64,000 nt of DNA from Georgenia satyanarayanai (GTDB lineage: Bacteria > Actinomycetota > Actinomycetes > Actinomycetales > Actinomycetaceae), in the NCBI RefSeq assembly GCF_009193135.1, contig NZ_VUKC01000001.1, positions 490,032-554,031 on the forward strand, written 5' to 3'. The translations under genes were made by a program, and so were the position numbers. The notes under the pieces were generated by a model. That model made no database searches and had not been told where the DNA came from. It saw only the letters and a list, made by a program, of their open reading frames with translations. Below, piece after piece: positions 1 to 6,753 of the stretch; position 1 is the first letter of the stretch, and every line of letters starts with the position of its first letter.

Positions 1-528
1 GCTGAGGCGAGTGGCGCCTTCGTCCCGTCCTACCGTCCCGTGCGTGACTACGTTGCCAGGGGTGCGGCTGCGGACCCGGATCGGGCGGCGAAGAAGGCCG
101 ATGGGCGTGCGCGGGGTCGCTTGCGTCGGTACTGCGCGGCGAACCGGCTCAACCGGCTGGCTCTGACATACGGGCCGCCCCGGTGTGCGGACCCTCGGGA
201 GGTCCGCGAGCACATGGGCCAGTTCTTCCGCGACCTACGTGCCGGTCTTGGAGGGCGGCCGCTGCCCTATGCCTGGGTTCTCGAGCTGCACAAGGACGGG
301 GTGCACTTCCACGTCCACTTCGCCGTGGGAAGGTTCGTCCCGCGGCGCCTCATCAATGAGGCCTGGGGCCGGGGCTTCGTGAGCATTAAGCTGCTCGGTG
401 ACCTGCCGGTGGGCTCTGGCACGTTGGATGAAGCGCGCGTGGCTGCGAGGTGATTGTCGAAGTATGTGGCCAAGTCCTCGATCCGGGCTTTGTCGATCGC
501 GACCACGTTGTCGCCGGTAGCTACTTGA
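1..528 (+). pseudogene. Remnant of a rolling-circle (HUH-type) replication initiator
   Basis: The frame is already open at base 1, so the N-terminus lies outside the window; the first possible internal start is GTG 40. The visible part contains KDGVHFHVHFAVGRF at about residues 85-99, the His-hydrophobic-His metal-binding motif of plasmid, phage and integrative-element Rep proteins. The frame then hits TGA at 451-453. Directly after that TGA the same frame reads LSKYVAKS, the motif that normally follows a tyrosine in these proteins, so the TGA appears to replace a Tyr codon. The frame ends again at 526-528 without the usual C-terminal domain. I read this as a dead Rep gene marking a decayed mobile element. 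The HUH assignment is fairly secure; the exact family is inferred. Confidence 0.6.
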
Positions 529-772
529 GCAGCGGGCGCGTCGTCGTGGATCTCAAGGTGCTTCATGCCAGGCAGGCTACCCGCCGACGCCTGGGCCGGT
601 ACCGACTTCGGGAGTGACGCACGAAAGCCCCCCGCCTCCTGCGAGGGAGAGCGGGATTCCTGACCTCGTTGACGAGCCGCTGCTCCCGGTCGCGTCCGGC
701 GTCTTAGGCGAGCGCCTCCTGCGTCATGGCTCCAGCGTCGCGTGGAGGTGTGATCTCGGGCATGCACAGCTC
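529..772. other. Intergenic stretch after the Rep remnant
   Basis: No convincing gene is seen between the Rep remnant and the promoter of the next gene. A weak hairpin with CCCGC at 631-635 and GCGGG at 651-655 could end transcription from the left. Open frames on both strands here show no recognisable motif. Confidence 0.3.
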
Positions 773-801
773 TTGTCAACGACAAGGATTTATGGTAGGC
801 T
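773..801 (+). promoter_or_regulatory. Sigma70-type promoter of the HicA-like gene
   Basis: TTGTCA (773-778) and TAGGCT (796-801) are separated by exactly 17 bp and lie about 60 bp before the start at 861. A very strong ribosome-binding site, AAAGGAGG at 842-849, follows. The AT-rich character contrasts with the rest of the window. Confidence 0.6.
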
Positions 802-860
802 GCAAGCGTGCCCCGATAGAGGGGCGACCAACTAAATAGAGAAAGGAGGTACCCCGCACC

Positions 861-1058
861 ATGGGAAAGCGCTCAGCGCAGGAATTGATCGACATGGCTG
901 AGGCCCAGGGTTGGCGAGTCGAGAGCAGCAAAAAGGGCTGGCTCTTTTATCCGCCAGACAAGACGAAGCAGATCGTCACGATCCACGGCAGCGCCAGCGA
1001 CCATCGCTGGTACATGAACGCCGTGACCCGCCTCAGACGGTCCGGGTTGGTCATATAA
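861..1058 (+). CDS. Small HicA-like protein (possible toxin of a toxin-antitoxin pair)
   Basis: This 65-residue basic protein has the size and order of elements of HicA mRNA interferases: an N-terminal helix (AQELIDMAEAQGW), a beta-hairpin ending in GWLFYPPDK, an IVTIHGSASD segment and a C-terminal helix ending RRSGL. The catalytic Gly-Ser-His triplet of classical HicA is not seen; SKKGW stands at that position. It is therefore either a divergent relative or a non-toxic double-stranded-RNA-binding-fold protein. The ATG at 861 is fixed by AAAGGAGG 11 bases upstream and a good promoter at 773-801. The DNA-binding protein at 1196 follows on the same strand, as expected for a toxin-first pair, but a strong hairpin lies between them. 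Toxicity is inference only. Confidence 0.5.
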   Translation: MGKRSAQELIDMAEAQGWRVESSKKGWLFYPPDKTKQIVTIHGSASDHRWYMNAVTRLRRSGLVI

Positions 1059-1078
1059 CTGGTACGACCAACCCGGAG

Positions 1079-1120
1079 GGGTGGGGATGCGCAGGTCCCG
1101 CAACCTGCGTCTCCCCACCC
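1079..1120 (+). terminator. Strong hairpin between the HicA-like gene and the HTH gene
   Basis: GGGTGGGGA (1079-1087) pairs with TCCCCACCC (1112-1120), and inside it CGCAGGT (1090-1096) pairs with ACCTGCG (1103-1109) around a 6-base loop. It begins 21 bases after the upstream stop codon. It could terminate or attenuate the first transcript so that the two genes are made in unequal amounts. Confidence 0.55.
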
Positions 1121-1195
1121 TGCCTCAGGCGCTTCCCAGAGTCAATATGAGATTCACTCACCGCCACCACCCGACCACATCAGGAGGAGGGAACC

Positions 1196-1693
1196 ATGAC
1201 CGCAGGCACGTGGTACGCAGACGTCGACTTCATCACGACCTCACCCGTGAGCAGCGACGAGGCCGAGAGTGTGGCCGAGACACTCGCCGAGCACGGCGGC
1301 GCAGTTAGCATCAGCGCCGACGGCAAGGCCGGAGCGATCTCGATCGCATTCGAAGCCGACAGCGTCGAAGATGCCTCGCGGATCGCCACCCGCATCGCCA
1401 CCGACAACCTTGGTGGCCACGGCCGGCTGGACGTCGTCAAACTCGACGTTCGCAACGAGGCCGTCATGGAGAAGGAGATTGCGACGCCCGTGATCCCCGA
1501 GCTCGTGGGCTACGCAGAGATCGCCGAGCTTGCCGGAGTAAGCCGCCAGCGCGCGCGCCAGTTCGCTGACATCCCCGGCTTCCCCGCACCGGTCGTAGAG
1601 ACCGCCGCAGGCCCCCTGCGGACGCGTGCGGCGATCGACGCCTGGCTCGCTCACCGCAACACCAGCCCCGGACGGAGGCGTGTGAACGCCTGA
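1196..1693 (+). CDS. Excisionase/MerR-type HTH protein, possible partner of the HicA-like protein
   Basis: The 165-residue product has two parts. Residues 1 to about 85 form an acidic alpha/beta region (TWYADVDFITTS, then an AISIAFEADS strand) that I cannot assign. Residues about 102-157 form a winged HTH of the excisionase/AlpA kind: LVGYAEIAELAGVSRQRARQ, then a wing with PAPVVETAAGPLRTRAAIDAWL. The ATG at 1196 has AGGAGGAGG 6 to 14 bases upstream. The N-terminal region might bind the small protein at 861 while the HTH autoregulates, as HicB antitoxins do; alternatively it is a transcription factor of the mobile element. The HTH call is confident, the antitoxin role is inference. Confidence 0.55.
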   Translation: MTAGTWYADVDFITTSPVSSDEAESVAETLAEHGGAVSISADGKAGAISIAFEADSVEDASRIATRIATDNLGGHGRLDVVKLDVRNEAVMEKEIATPVIPELVGYAEIAELAGVSRQRARQFADIPGFPAPVVETAAGPLRTRAAIDAWLAHRNTSPGRRRVNA

Positions 1694-1715
1694 CAACTCG
1701 ACGTCCTAGGGACTA

Positions 1716-1757
1716 GCGGCAGCCCCGGCACCTCACCTAGGTGACCGGGGCTGTCGC
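1716..1757 (+). terminator. Intrinsic terminator after the HTH gene
   Basis: CAGCCCCGG (1720-1728) pairs perfectly with CCGGGGCTG (1745-1753). The stem extends to 13 bp with one wobble, around a 16-base loop. It starts about 25 bases after the stop of the HTH gene. Confidence 0.7.
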
Positions 1758-1892
1758 ATGTTCTGAGTGGCACACGAAAGGCTCCACCCACCCGTGAGGG
1801 GGCGGGGTGCGCGGGGTGTCCCATAGCCGCGAGCCATGCGATGATTTGGGCCAGCGGCAACGATGCCGGTAGCGCTCGACGCGGAGCACACC

Positions 1893-2546
1893 ATGACCAC
1901 AGACGCCCCAGACTTTTCAGATCAGCCCATCGGCGGTCCCAACTCGGGGGTGAAGAAGCGGCGTCGGCTGCCGCGGTGGGCCGTCGGTGCCATCGCCGCG
2001 TTCATCGCCCTCTTCGTGGGAGTGAGCATCGGGAACTCAGCAGATCCGACCGACTCGGCCGAGTACCGCGAGCTCGCCGACAGGCTCGAGACCGCCACCG
2101 TCGAGCACGAGCAGACCGAACGCGACCTCGACGAGACGCGGTCGGCGCTTGCGGAGACCACAGACCAAGTTGCGACACTTCAAGCCGACCTCGAAGACGC
2201 CCAGGGCGCAGCCGATGTCGCCCTCGCTGACATGGAAGCCCACCGTCAGGCCCTCGACCAGCGCGAAGCCGAGCTGGACGAACGCGCCGAGGAACTCGAC
2301 ACCAGACGCGCCGACCTGGACGACCGCGAGGGCGCGATCGCGAACCGCGAAGAGGCAGTCACCGTTGCCGAGCAGGAGGCCGAAGCGCGACCACGAGCCG
2401 CCGCGTCTGCTCCTGCCGCGCCGGCCAGCGTCTCGTACCGCAACTGCAGCGAGGCACGTGCCGCTGGCGCCGCGCCGGTCCGCCGGGGAGACCCGGGATA
2501 CGCATCCCACCTCGACCGCGACGGCGACGGCGTCGGGTGCGAGTAG
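1893..2546 (+). CDS. Membrane-anchored coiled-coil protein with C-terminal Excalibur domain
   Basis: From the ATG at 1893 (GGAG at 1883-1886 supports it over the in-frame ATG at 1863) the product has 217 residues. A basic cytoplasmic stretch GVKKRRRLPR is followed by one membrane segment (WAVGAIAAFIALFVGVSIGN, about residues 29-48). A long acidic coiled coil follows (about 55-160, with repeated DQREAELDERAEEL-type heptads), then an Ala/Pro linker. The last ~35 residues form an Excalibur calcium-binding domain with NCSEARAAGAAPVRRGDPGY and the loop DRDGDGVGCE. The topology places the Excalibur domain outside the cell. Excalibur domains are common in actinobacterial envelope proteins and on mobile elements; a specific role is unknown. 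Confidence 0.75.
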   Translation: MTTDAPDFSDQPIGGPNSGVKKRRRLPRWAVGAIAAFIALFVGVSIGNSADPTDSAEYRELADRLETATVEHEQTERDLDETRSALAETTDQVATLQADLEDAQGAADVALADMEAHRQALDQREAELDERAEELDTRRADLDDREGAIANREEAVTVAEQEAEARPRAAASAPAAPASVSYRNCSEARAAGAAPVRRGDPGYASHLDRDGDGVGCE

Positions 2547-2615
2547 ACGCCGCGCCGGGACCAAAGATGAGCGCAGCGAGGCCACGCCACAGTTGAACCT
2601 AGAACCAAGTCGAAA

Positions 2616-4037
2616 CTACTCATTCAGAACCCAGTGCGCTCGAGGGTCCTTCGGAGACTTGCCGATCCACTTGATGAGGCCTTCCGCCCGGAGAGCGTCG
2701 AGGCGGACCTTTACCGCCGGTCTGGACATCTCGACCGCTTCGGCGACGTCCCCTGTTCCGAGCAACTTGTCACCAGCGGCGCGAATAGCGTCGAGCACAC
2801 GTTCCGAGCCCTGAGGGAGGCGTGCCTCAACGTCGGGCGCAAGCCGAGGCATGTTCGAGAGCACGAGCCGCGTGCTTCCGCGCTTCTCCTCGTACATCGG
2901 GTCCGTCAGTCCCCTGGATCGCATCTCGTCAAACATTCGACGGATCCCCTCACCCAGCTCCTGCCCAATCCGGAGTTCTGCGCAGACTCGTGCGATACGA
3001 GGGTTCCGGGCGAATCTGCTGATGTCGAGAGGCTTCCGGGGATCTGCTAGCCCTGGGAAGCGTCCGGGGCTCTCGATCTCCACACGGTCGTCGTAGATCT
3101 CGACCCGAATGTGGTCGCCACCGAGGCTGTACGAACGGTGGATCACGGCGTTGACGAGCCCCTCGAGCCAGGCATCGCGGGGCACGATCGGCTGAGTCTC
3201 GAATCGACCATCTGCGCTCAGAAAGCGCCGCCGCGGCATAAGCGACTCCACGATGCGCTGGGCGTCCTCAATCACTCGCGGAATGGGCCCCTCGACACGA
3301 TGCTCGGATGAGTCCTCTAAGGTCAGCCTCGCTCCGGTCCCGCGGTCAGTGCCGAGGTACCGGATGATCCGGACATACGCTTGTGGGAACCACTGCTGTG
3401 GCCTCGACCCGAACAGCAGCAGCGCGGCATTGGTGAGCCTCCCTTGTGTCGTCAGGAGCGCCCTGGCACGTAAGAGCATCTCCGTCGGGGCGACTGCGCC
3501 GGCTGCTCGCTTGTACGTCTCGATGAGATGTCCGTCAAGGTCCGCATGTGTCGCCTCTACCGGGCCACCGTCGTACTGCGCCTGACCGCGGTCATACTCA
3601 AGTTCTTGCCGCTGTTCAAAACGAAGCTTTCGAGTCTCGTCGCCTATGCGAAGATAACAGTCCCCCGATGACGTCTCGTGGACACGCTCACCAGGGTCGA
3701 CGCGGATGATGAGCAACTGGGCGGTGTTCCCCCCTTGCTGCACACAGTCGAGGAGACTGAACCTGGCGCGAACCGGCGGTCTAGTCAGGTCCATCGGGAT
3801 CTGTTGGAAGTGACGAAGGTTCTCCTCTGCGAACCCCTCGAGTTCACCGTCCGCCAGCCCAACTGCGACTACTCCACCTTCGGCGTTGGCGAAGGCAACG
3901 AGAGCGTGAGACAACTTGGACGCCTCGATCCGAGCGCTCTTGCGGTCGTACCACTGGTCTTCATGAGCTTCCAGAAGCAGGCGCGCGCGGTCGGCCGGAG
4001 GTGCTGCGATGGCTCGGTCGACCTGATTCGTGGTCAT
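2616..4037 (-). CDS. AlbA_2 (Schlafen-like) / HATPase_c_4 transcriptional regulator
   Basis: This 473-residue protein starts at ATG 4037. The N-terminal 150 residues match the AlbA_2/AAA_4 divergent domain: EDQWYDRKSARIE, LSHALVAFANAEGGVVAVG, and CYLRIGDETRKL. The middle region carries a GHKL-type ATPase half (HATPase_c_4): WLEGLVNAVIHRSYS at about 290, then ESPGRFPG and RNPRIARVCAELR plus QELGEGIRRMFDEM. The last ~65 residues form a winged helix (TGDVAEAVEMSRPAVKVRLD). Such proteins are often annotated as RecG-like helicases but have no helicase motor. They occur near defence islands and mobile elements. Here it is convergent with the Excalibur gene inside the low-GC island. Target and ligand are unknown. 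Confidence 0.8.
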   Translation of the reverse strand: MTTNQVDRAIAAPPADRARLLLEAHEDQWYDRKSARIEASKLSHALVAFANAEGGVVAVGLADGELEGFAEENLRHFQQIPMDLTRPPVRARFSLLDCVQQGGNTAQLLIIRVDPGERVHETSSGDCYLRIGDETRKLRFEQRQELEYDRGQAQYDGGPVEATHADLDGHLIETYKRAAGAVAPTEMLLRARALLTTQGRLTNAALLLFGSRPQQWFPQAYVRIIRYLGTDRGTGARLTLEDSSEHRVEGPIPRVIEDAQRIVESLMPRRRFLSADGRFETQPIVPRDAWLEGLVNAVIHRSYSLGGDHIRVEIYDDRVEIESPGRFPGLADPRKPLDISRFARNPRIARVCAELRIGQELGEGIRRMFDEMRSRGLTDPMYEEKRGSTRLVLSNMPRLAPDVEARLPQGSERVLDAIRAAGDKLLGTGDVAEAVEMSRPAVKVRLDALRAEGLIKWIGKSPKDPRAHWVLNE

Positions 4038-4320
4038 GGACTCACCCTAGGCCGTGTACTTCGAGTAGACGGGCAGTAGAGCCGAGGTGGCGTGTAAACG
4101 CCCAGGTCAGAGTGACGAGGCGCACCCCGAGGAGGCTTCAAGTAGATGTGCAAGTAGCCGCATCTAACTCATGACGTCAGAGACGACGACGGAGACTCCG
4201 AAGCGCACCTGGAGCGCCGCTCCGAGCCCGTCTGCGACCGGGGATTCGAGAGCATCCCCGGAGCAGCGCGTGCTCCGTGGTAGGCCCGACCGTCTTGGTG
4301 ACGAAGGCCCGCGAGCGACG
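4038..4320. other. Intergenic region with a hairpin, no clear gene
   Basis: This holds the upstream region of the AlbA_2-type regulator. A perfect 8-bp hairpin sits at 4238-4261 (CCGGGGAT pairing with ATCCCCGG). A 56-codon frame beginning with ATG 4171 lacks a ribosome-binding site and any motif, so I do not call it a gene. The composition suggests residual phage or mobile-element DNA. Confidence 0.35.
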
Positions 4321-4358
4321 AAGCGCCCCGCCCACCCGTGAGGGTGAGCGGGGCGCTT
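4321..4358. terminator. Bidirectional terminator hairpin
   Basis: AAGCGCCCCGC (4321-4331) pairs perfectly with GCGGGGCGCTT (4348-4358). The internal CACCC and GGGTG can extend the stem around a GTGA loop. It lies 25 bases beyond the stop of the minus-strand phage-like fragment and probably belongs to it. Confidence 0.65.
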
Positions 4359-4382
4359 TGGCGTGCAGTAGGTGGTGCTGGG

Positions 4383-4595
4383 TCAGTCGTCGAGAACGTG
4401 CGCTGCCCGGATGCTGCCGTTGACGGTGACGTTCCCGTCGTCGGAGACCAGCACCCGGGGCGGCGCCTCGTTCTCGACCCCGGTGCCCAGTCCGATCTTC
4501 GCGAGCCACCGCTGGGCCCACTGGGCCGCCATGAGCCGGGTGAGGAACGCGGTGATGGCCGCGACGGCGCCGAGAGTGCCGCCCAGTGACCTCCA
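4383..4595 (-). pseudogene. C-terminal fragment of a phage-like membrane protein (holin-like)
   Basis: On the minus strand an open frame of 70 codons, ending with TGA at 4383-4385, reads GGTLGAVAAITAFLTRLMAA, then a short amphipathic stretch and the tail VSDDGNVTVNGSIRAAHVLD. The N-terminal half is one membrane helix; the tail resembles the ends of actinophage holin-region or minor proteins. There is no start with a ribosome-binding site: the frame begins after TAA at 4596-4598 and the only ATG is inside the helix. I read this as the 3' end of a larger gene cut at about 4595. The holin label is a guess. Confidence 0.45.
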
Positions 4596-4597
4596 TT

Positions 4598-4690
4598 AGC
4601 GAAGCTTCAGGTGGTGAGTACCTGTACACGGTTGCTGTCATCTACGACGATGGCTGGGCGGTGCGCGGAATCGCAACGGAGGAACCGTGA
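4598..4690 (+). pseudogene. 3' tail of a truncated host gene upstream of the PKD gene
   Basis: A plus-strand frame ends with TGA at 4688-4690, overlapping the GTG start of the next gene in a GTGA arrangement. The codons before it read EYLYTVAVIYDDGWAVRGIA, clearly protein-like. Going left, this continuity is lost at about 4595, where the oppositely oriented phage-like fragment begins. The pair was probably translationally coupled before the upstream gene lost its 5' part to an insertion or deletion. Function unknown. Confidence 0.5.
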
Positions 4691-5462
4691 TCGAGCAAGT
4701 GATTGTCTCGTCCCTATTCCTCGCCGGAGCGCCAATGGGCGTCACCGGTGACGAGGGGATAGGCGCTCGTCTTAACGATGAGCAGCGAGACCTCACTGGT
4801 TCAGCGAGGAGAGCGTGGGAGGTTCCACGCTTCGATGACCCGTCGCCCGTGAAGGGCGGGCCGGTAGCGGCTGACCCCTACTGCTCGCCCGTCACCTATG
4901 TATGGGGCAGATATGAGACGAACGTGACCGCTTGTGATCCCGTTCCTGAAGGTGAGTGGGCTCCGGAGCCATGGTGGTCTGACGGGGAGGACGAAGAGGA
5001 CGTCGAGGAAGTGCCACGCCAGCTGCTCGCCTTCACACGCGAGGACGTTCAGTCACTGCTGGTGAACTCCGGGAGCCTGGTCATCCAGCCAGATCAGTCC
5101 TGGGTGCTTGTCGGAACCGAGACCGTCGCCATGACCGATGCAGCGGAGCACGTCCTGGGCACCCAGGTTCTGGACCTGGATATCGACGCGCGCGTGAATC
5201 CGGTCCTCTTCACGTGGGACTTCGGGGACGGGTCGGTGCCGCTCACAGGAACCGACCCAGGGGCGCCGTGGCCCGATCACACGGTCTCCCACGTCTACAG
5301 CGACCCCGGGGCGGTGACCATCTCGCTGCGGACGGAGTGGGACGCGGACTTCCGCGTGGAGGGGACGTCGACGTGGATCCCGTCGCGGGGCGCGCGGTGA
5401 CCCTGACGGAGAGTGACCCGATCGACGTCGTGACGGCGAAGCCACGCCTGACGACCGGCTGA
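4687..5462 (+). pseudogene. PKD-domain protein, frameshifted near its C-terminus
   Basis: The frame from GTG 4687 (GGAGG at 4678-4682) gives 237 residues and ends at 5400. The N-terminus (VSSLFLAGAPMG) is only weakly signal-peptide-like. The C-terminal third is a PKD-like Ig fold: LFTWDFGDGS, a loop, then HTVSHVYSDPGAVTISLRTE and WDADFRVEGTSTW. At about 5381-5383 the coding signal moves to another frame, which reads VAGRAVTLTESDPIDVVTA and stops at 5462, the expected last strands of the fold. One missing G in the GTCGCG context would explain it. The gene is probably an ancestral envelope protein now damaged, unless the assembly has a one-base error. Confidence 0.6.
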
Positions 5463-5496
5463 CTCGAGTCAGTCAGCGGACCCAGGGGAGCGTGTG

Positions 5497-5524
5497 TGAC
5501 GGGTCGCACAGGTGCGACCCGTCA
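5497..5524 (+). terminator. Terminator after the PKD gene
   Basis: TGACGGGTCGCAC (5497-5509) and GTGCGACCCGTCA (5512-5524) are perfect inverted repeats with only two bases between them; a loop of 4-6 bases would open at the tip. It begins 35 bases after the ancestral stop at 5462 and insulates the chemosensory operon. Confidence 0.65.
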
Positions 5525-5622
5525 TCATCCCGTGCCGCGCACCGATCGCCCTGAGTGACGCCCCTCACCAGGGGCCCGGCGCTGGACGCGCCGGTCGGTT
5601 GAGCCACGGATGGTGCGGTCGC

Positions 5623-6753
5623 ATGACTCCTGTACGACGAACAGCCCGGACTCTCGGGCTCGGTGCCCTGGTGGTCGCCATCGGTCTCGCCGGCTGCGCC
5701 GGCTCCGACAGTGAAGCCGCGCCCGACAACGACGCCGAGGTCGCGCGCGTCAGCGTCGCGATGCCCACCCAGGAGCACCAGCGATGGGTCTCCGACGGCA
5801 CGATCGTCGCCGCCCAGCTCGAGGACCTCGGCCACGACGTCACCCTCCAGTACGCGGACGACGACCCCCAGGTCCAGGCCGACCAGATCAAGGCGATGAT
5901 CGAGGACGGCGCCGACGCGCTCGTCATCGGTGCCGTCGACGGCTCGGCCCTCACCGAGGTCCTCTCTGCCGCGGGCGACATCCCCGTCGTCTCCTACGAC
6001 CGCCTCATCCTCGACACCCCGAACGTCGACTACTACGCCACGTTCGACAACGAGCGGGTCGGCATCCAGCAGGGCACCTCGCTGCTCGTCGGCCTCGGCA
6101 TCCTCAACCCGGACGGCACCGAGAACGCCGACGGCCCCGAGGGGCCGCTGAGCATCGAGCTCTTCGCCGGCTCCGCGGACGACAACAACGCCGGCTTCTT
6201 CTTCAACGGCGCCATGGACACCCTGCGCCCCTACCTCGAGGAGGGCACGCTCGTCGTTCCCTCCGGTCAGACCGAGTTCGACGCCGTCGCCACGCCCGGC
6301 TGGAGCCAGGACGTCGCCCAGGAGCGCATGGCCCAGCTCATGTCGACCACGTACGCGGGTGGCGAGGACCTCCACGGCGTCCTCTCGCCCTTCGACGGCA
6401 TCTCCCGCGGCATCATCACCGCCATCCAGGGCGCCGGCCGCGGCCCGACCATCGCCGACGGCCTGCCCGTCGTCACCGGCCAGGACGCCGAGAGCGATTC
6501 CGTCGTGCTCGTCGACGACGGCGTCCAGCTCTCGACGATCTTCAAGGACACCCGCCAGCTCGCCGAGGTCGCCGTCTCCGCCGTGCACAAGATGCTCACC
6601 GGCGAGGAGCCCGAGACCAACGACATCACGACCTACGACAACGGCCGGCTCACCGTCCCGGCCTACCTGCTCGCGCCCCAGCTGGTGACGCAGGACAACT
6701 ACCAGCACCTGCTCATCGAGAGCGGTTACTACGAGGCGGGAGACCTGGCATGA
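5623..6753 (+). CDS. ChvE-like sugar-binding lipoprotein of a chemosensory operon
   Basis: The ATG at 5623 gives a lipoprotein signal with lipobox GLAGC and lipidated Cys25, so I prefer it to longer in-frame starts. The 376-residue product is a periplasmic-binding-protein type 1 fold close to ChvE/XylF multiple-sugar binders: [51 protein letters not shown] and [20 protein letters not shown]. It is a clear paralogue of the binding protein at 29681-30847, sharing whole blocks. Instead of transporter genes, its stop codon overlaps the start of a chemotaxis receptor (ATGA at 6750-6753). A role in presenting a sugar to that receptor is a strong inference; the ligand is unknown, with pentoses likely from the paralogue. 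Confidence 0.88.
   Translation: MTPVRRTARTLGLGALVVAIGLAGCAGSDSEAAPDNDAEVARVSVAMPTQEHQRWVSDGTIVAAQLEDLGHDVTLQYADDDPQVQADQIKAMIEDGADALVIGAVDGSALTEVLSAAGDIPVVSYDRLILDTPNVDYYATFDNERVGIQQGTSLLVGLGILNPDGTENADGPEGPLSIELFAGSADDNNAGFFFNGAMDTLRPYLEEGTLVVPSGQTEFDAVATPGWSQDVAQERMAQLMSTTYAGGEDLHGVLSPFDGISRGIITAIQGAGRGPTIADGLPVVTGQDAESDSVVLVDDGVQLSTIFKDTRQLAEVAVSAVHKMLTGEEPETNDITTYDNGRLTVPAYLLAPQLVTQDNYQHLLIESGYYEAGDLA

Noticed and set aside
4238..4261. GGGATTCGAG-like T-loop suggesting a tRNA or attachment-site fragment
   Set aside because: The bases form a simple 8-bp hairpin and no acceptor, anticodon or D-arm pairing is present on either side.
4171..4340. 56-codon ORF starting at ATG 4171
   Set aside because: No ribosome-binding site, low-complexity Thr/Arg/Pro/Ser composition, and it runs into a terminator hairpin.
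5497..5524. Riboswitch upstream of the chemosensory operon
   Set aside because: Only a simple perfect hairpin is seen, without the multi-helix core of known classes; position fits the PKD-gene terminator better.
5473..6708. Long minus-strand ORF (411 codons) opposite the ChvE-like gene
   Set aside because: It is the antisense shadow of high-GC coding sequence: very Val/Asp/Gly/Glu-rich, no motif, no start signal.
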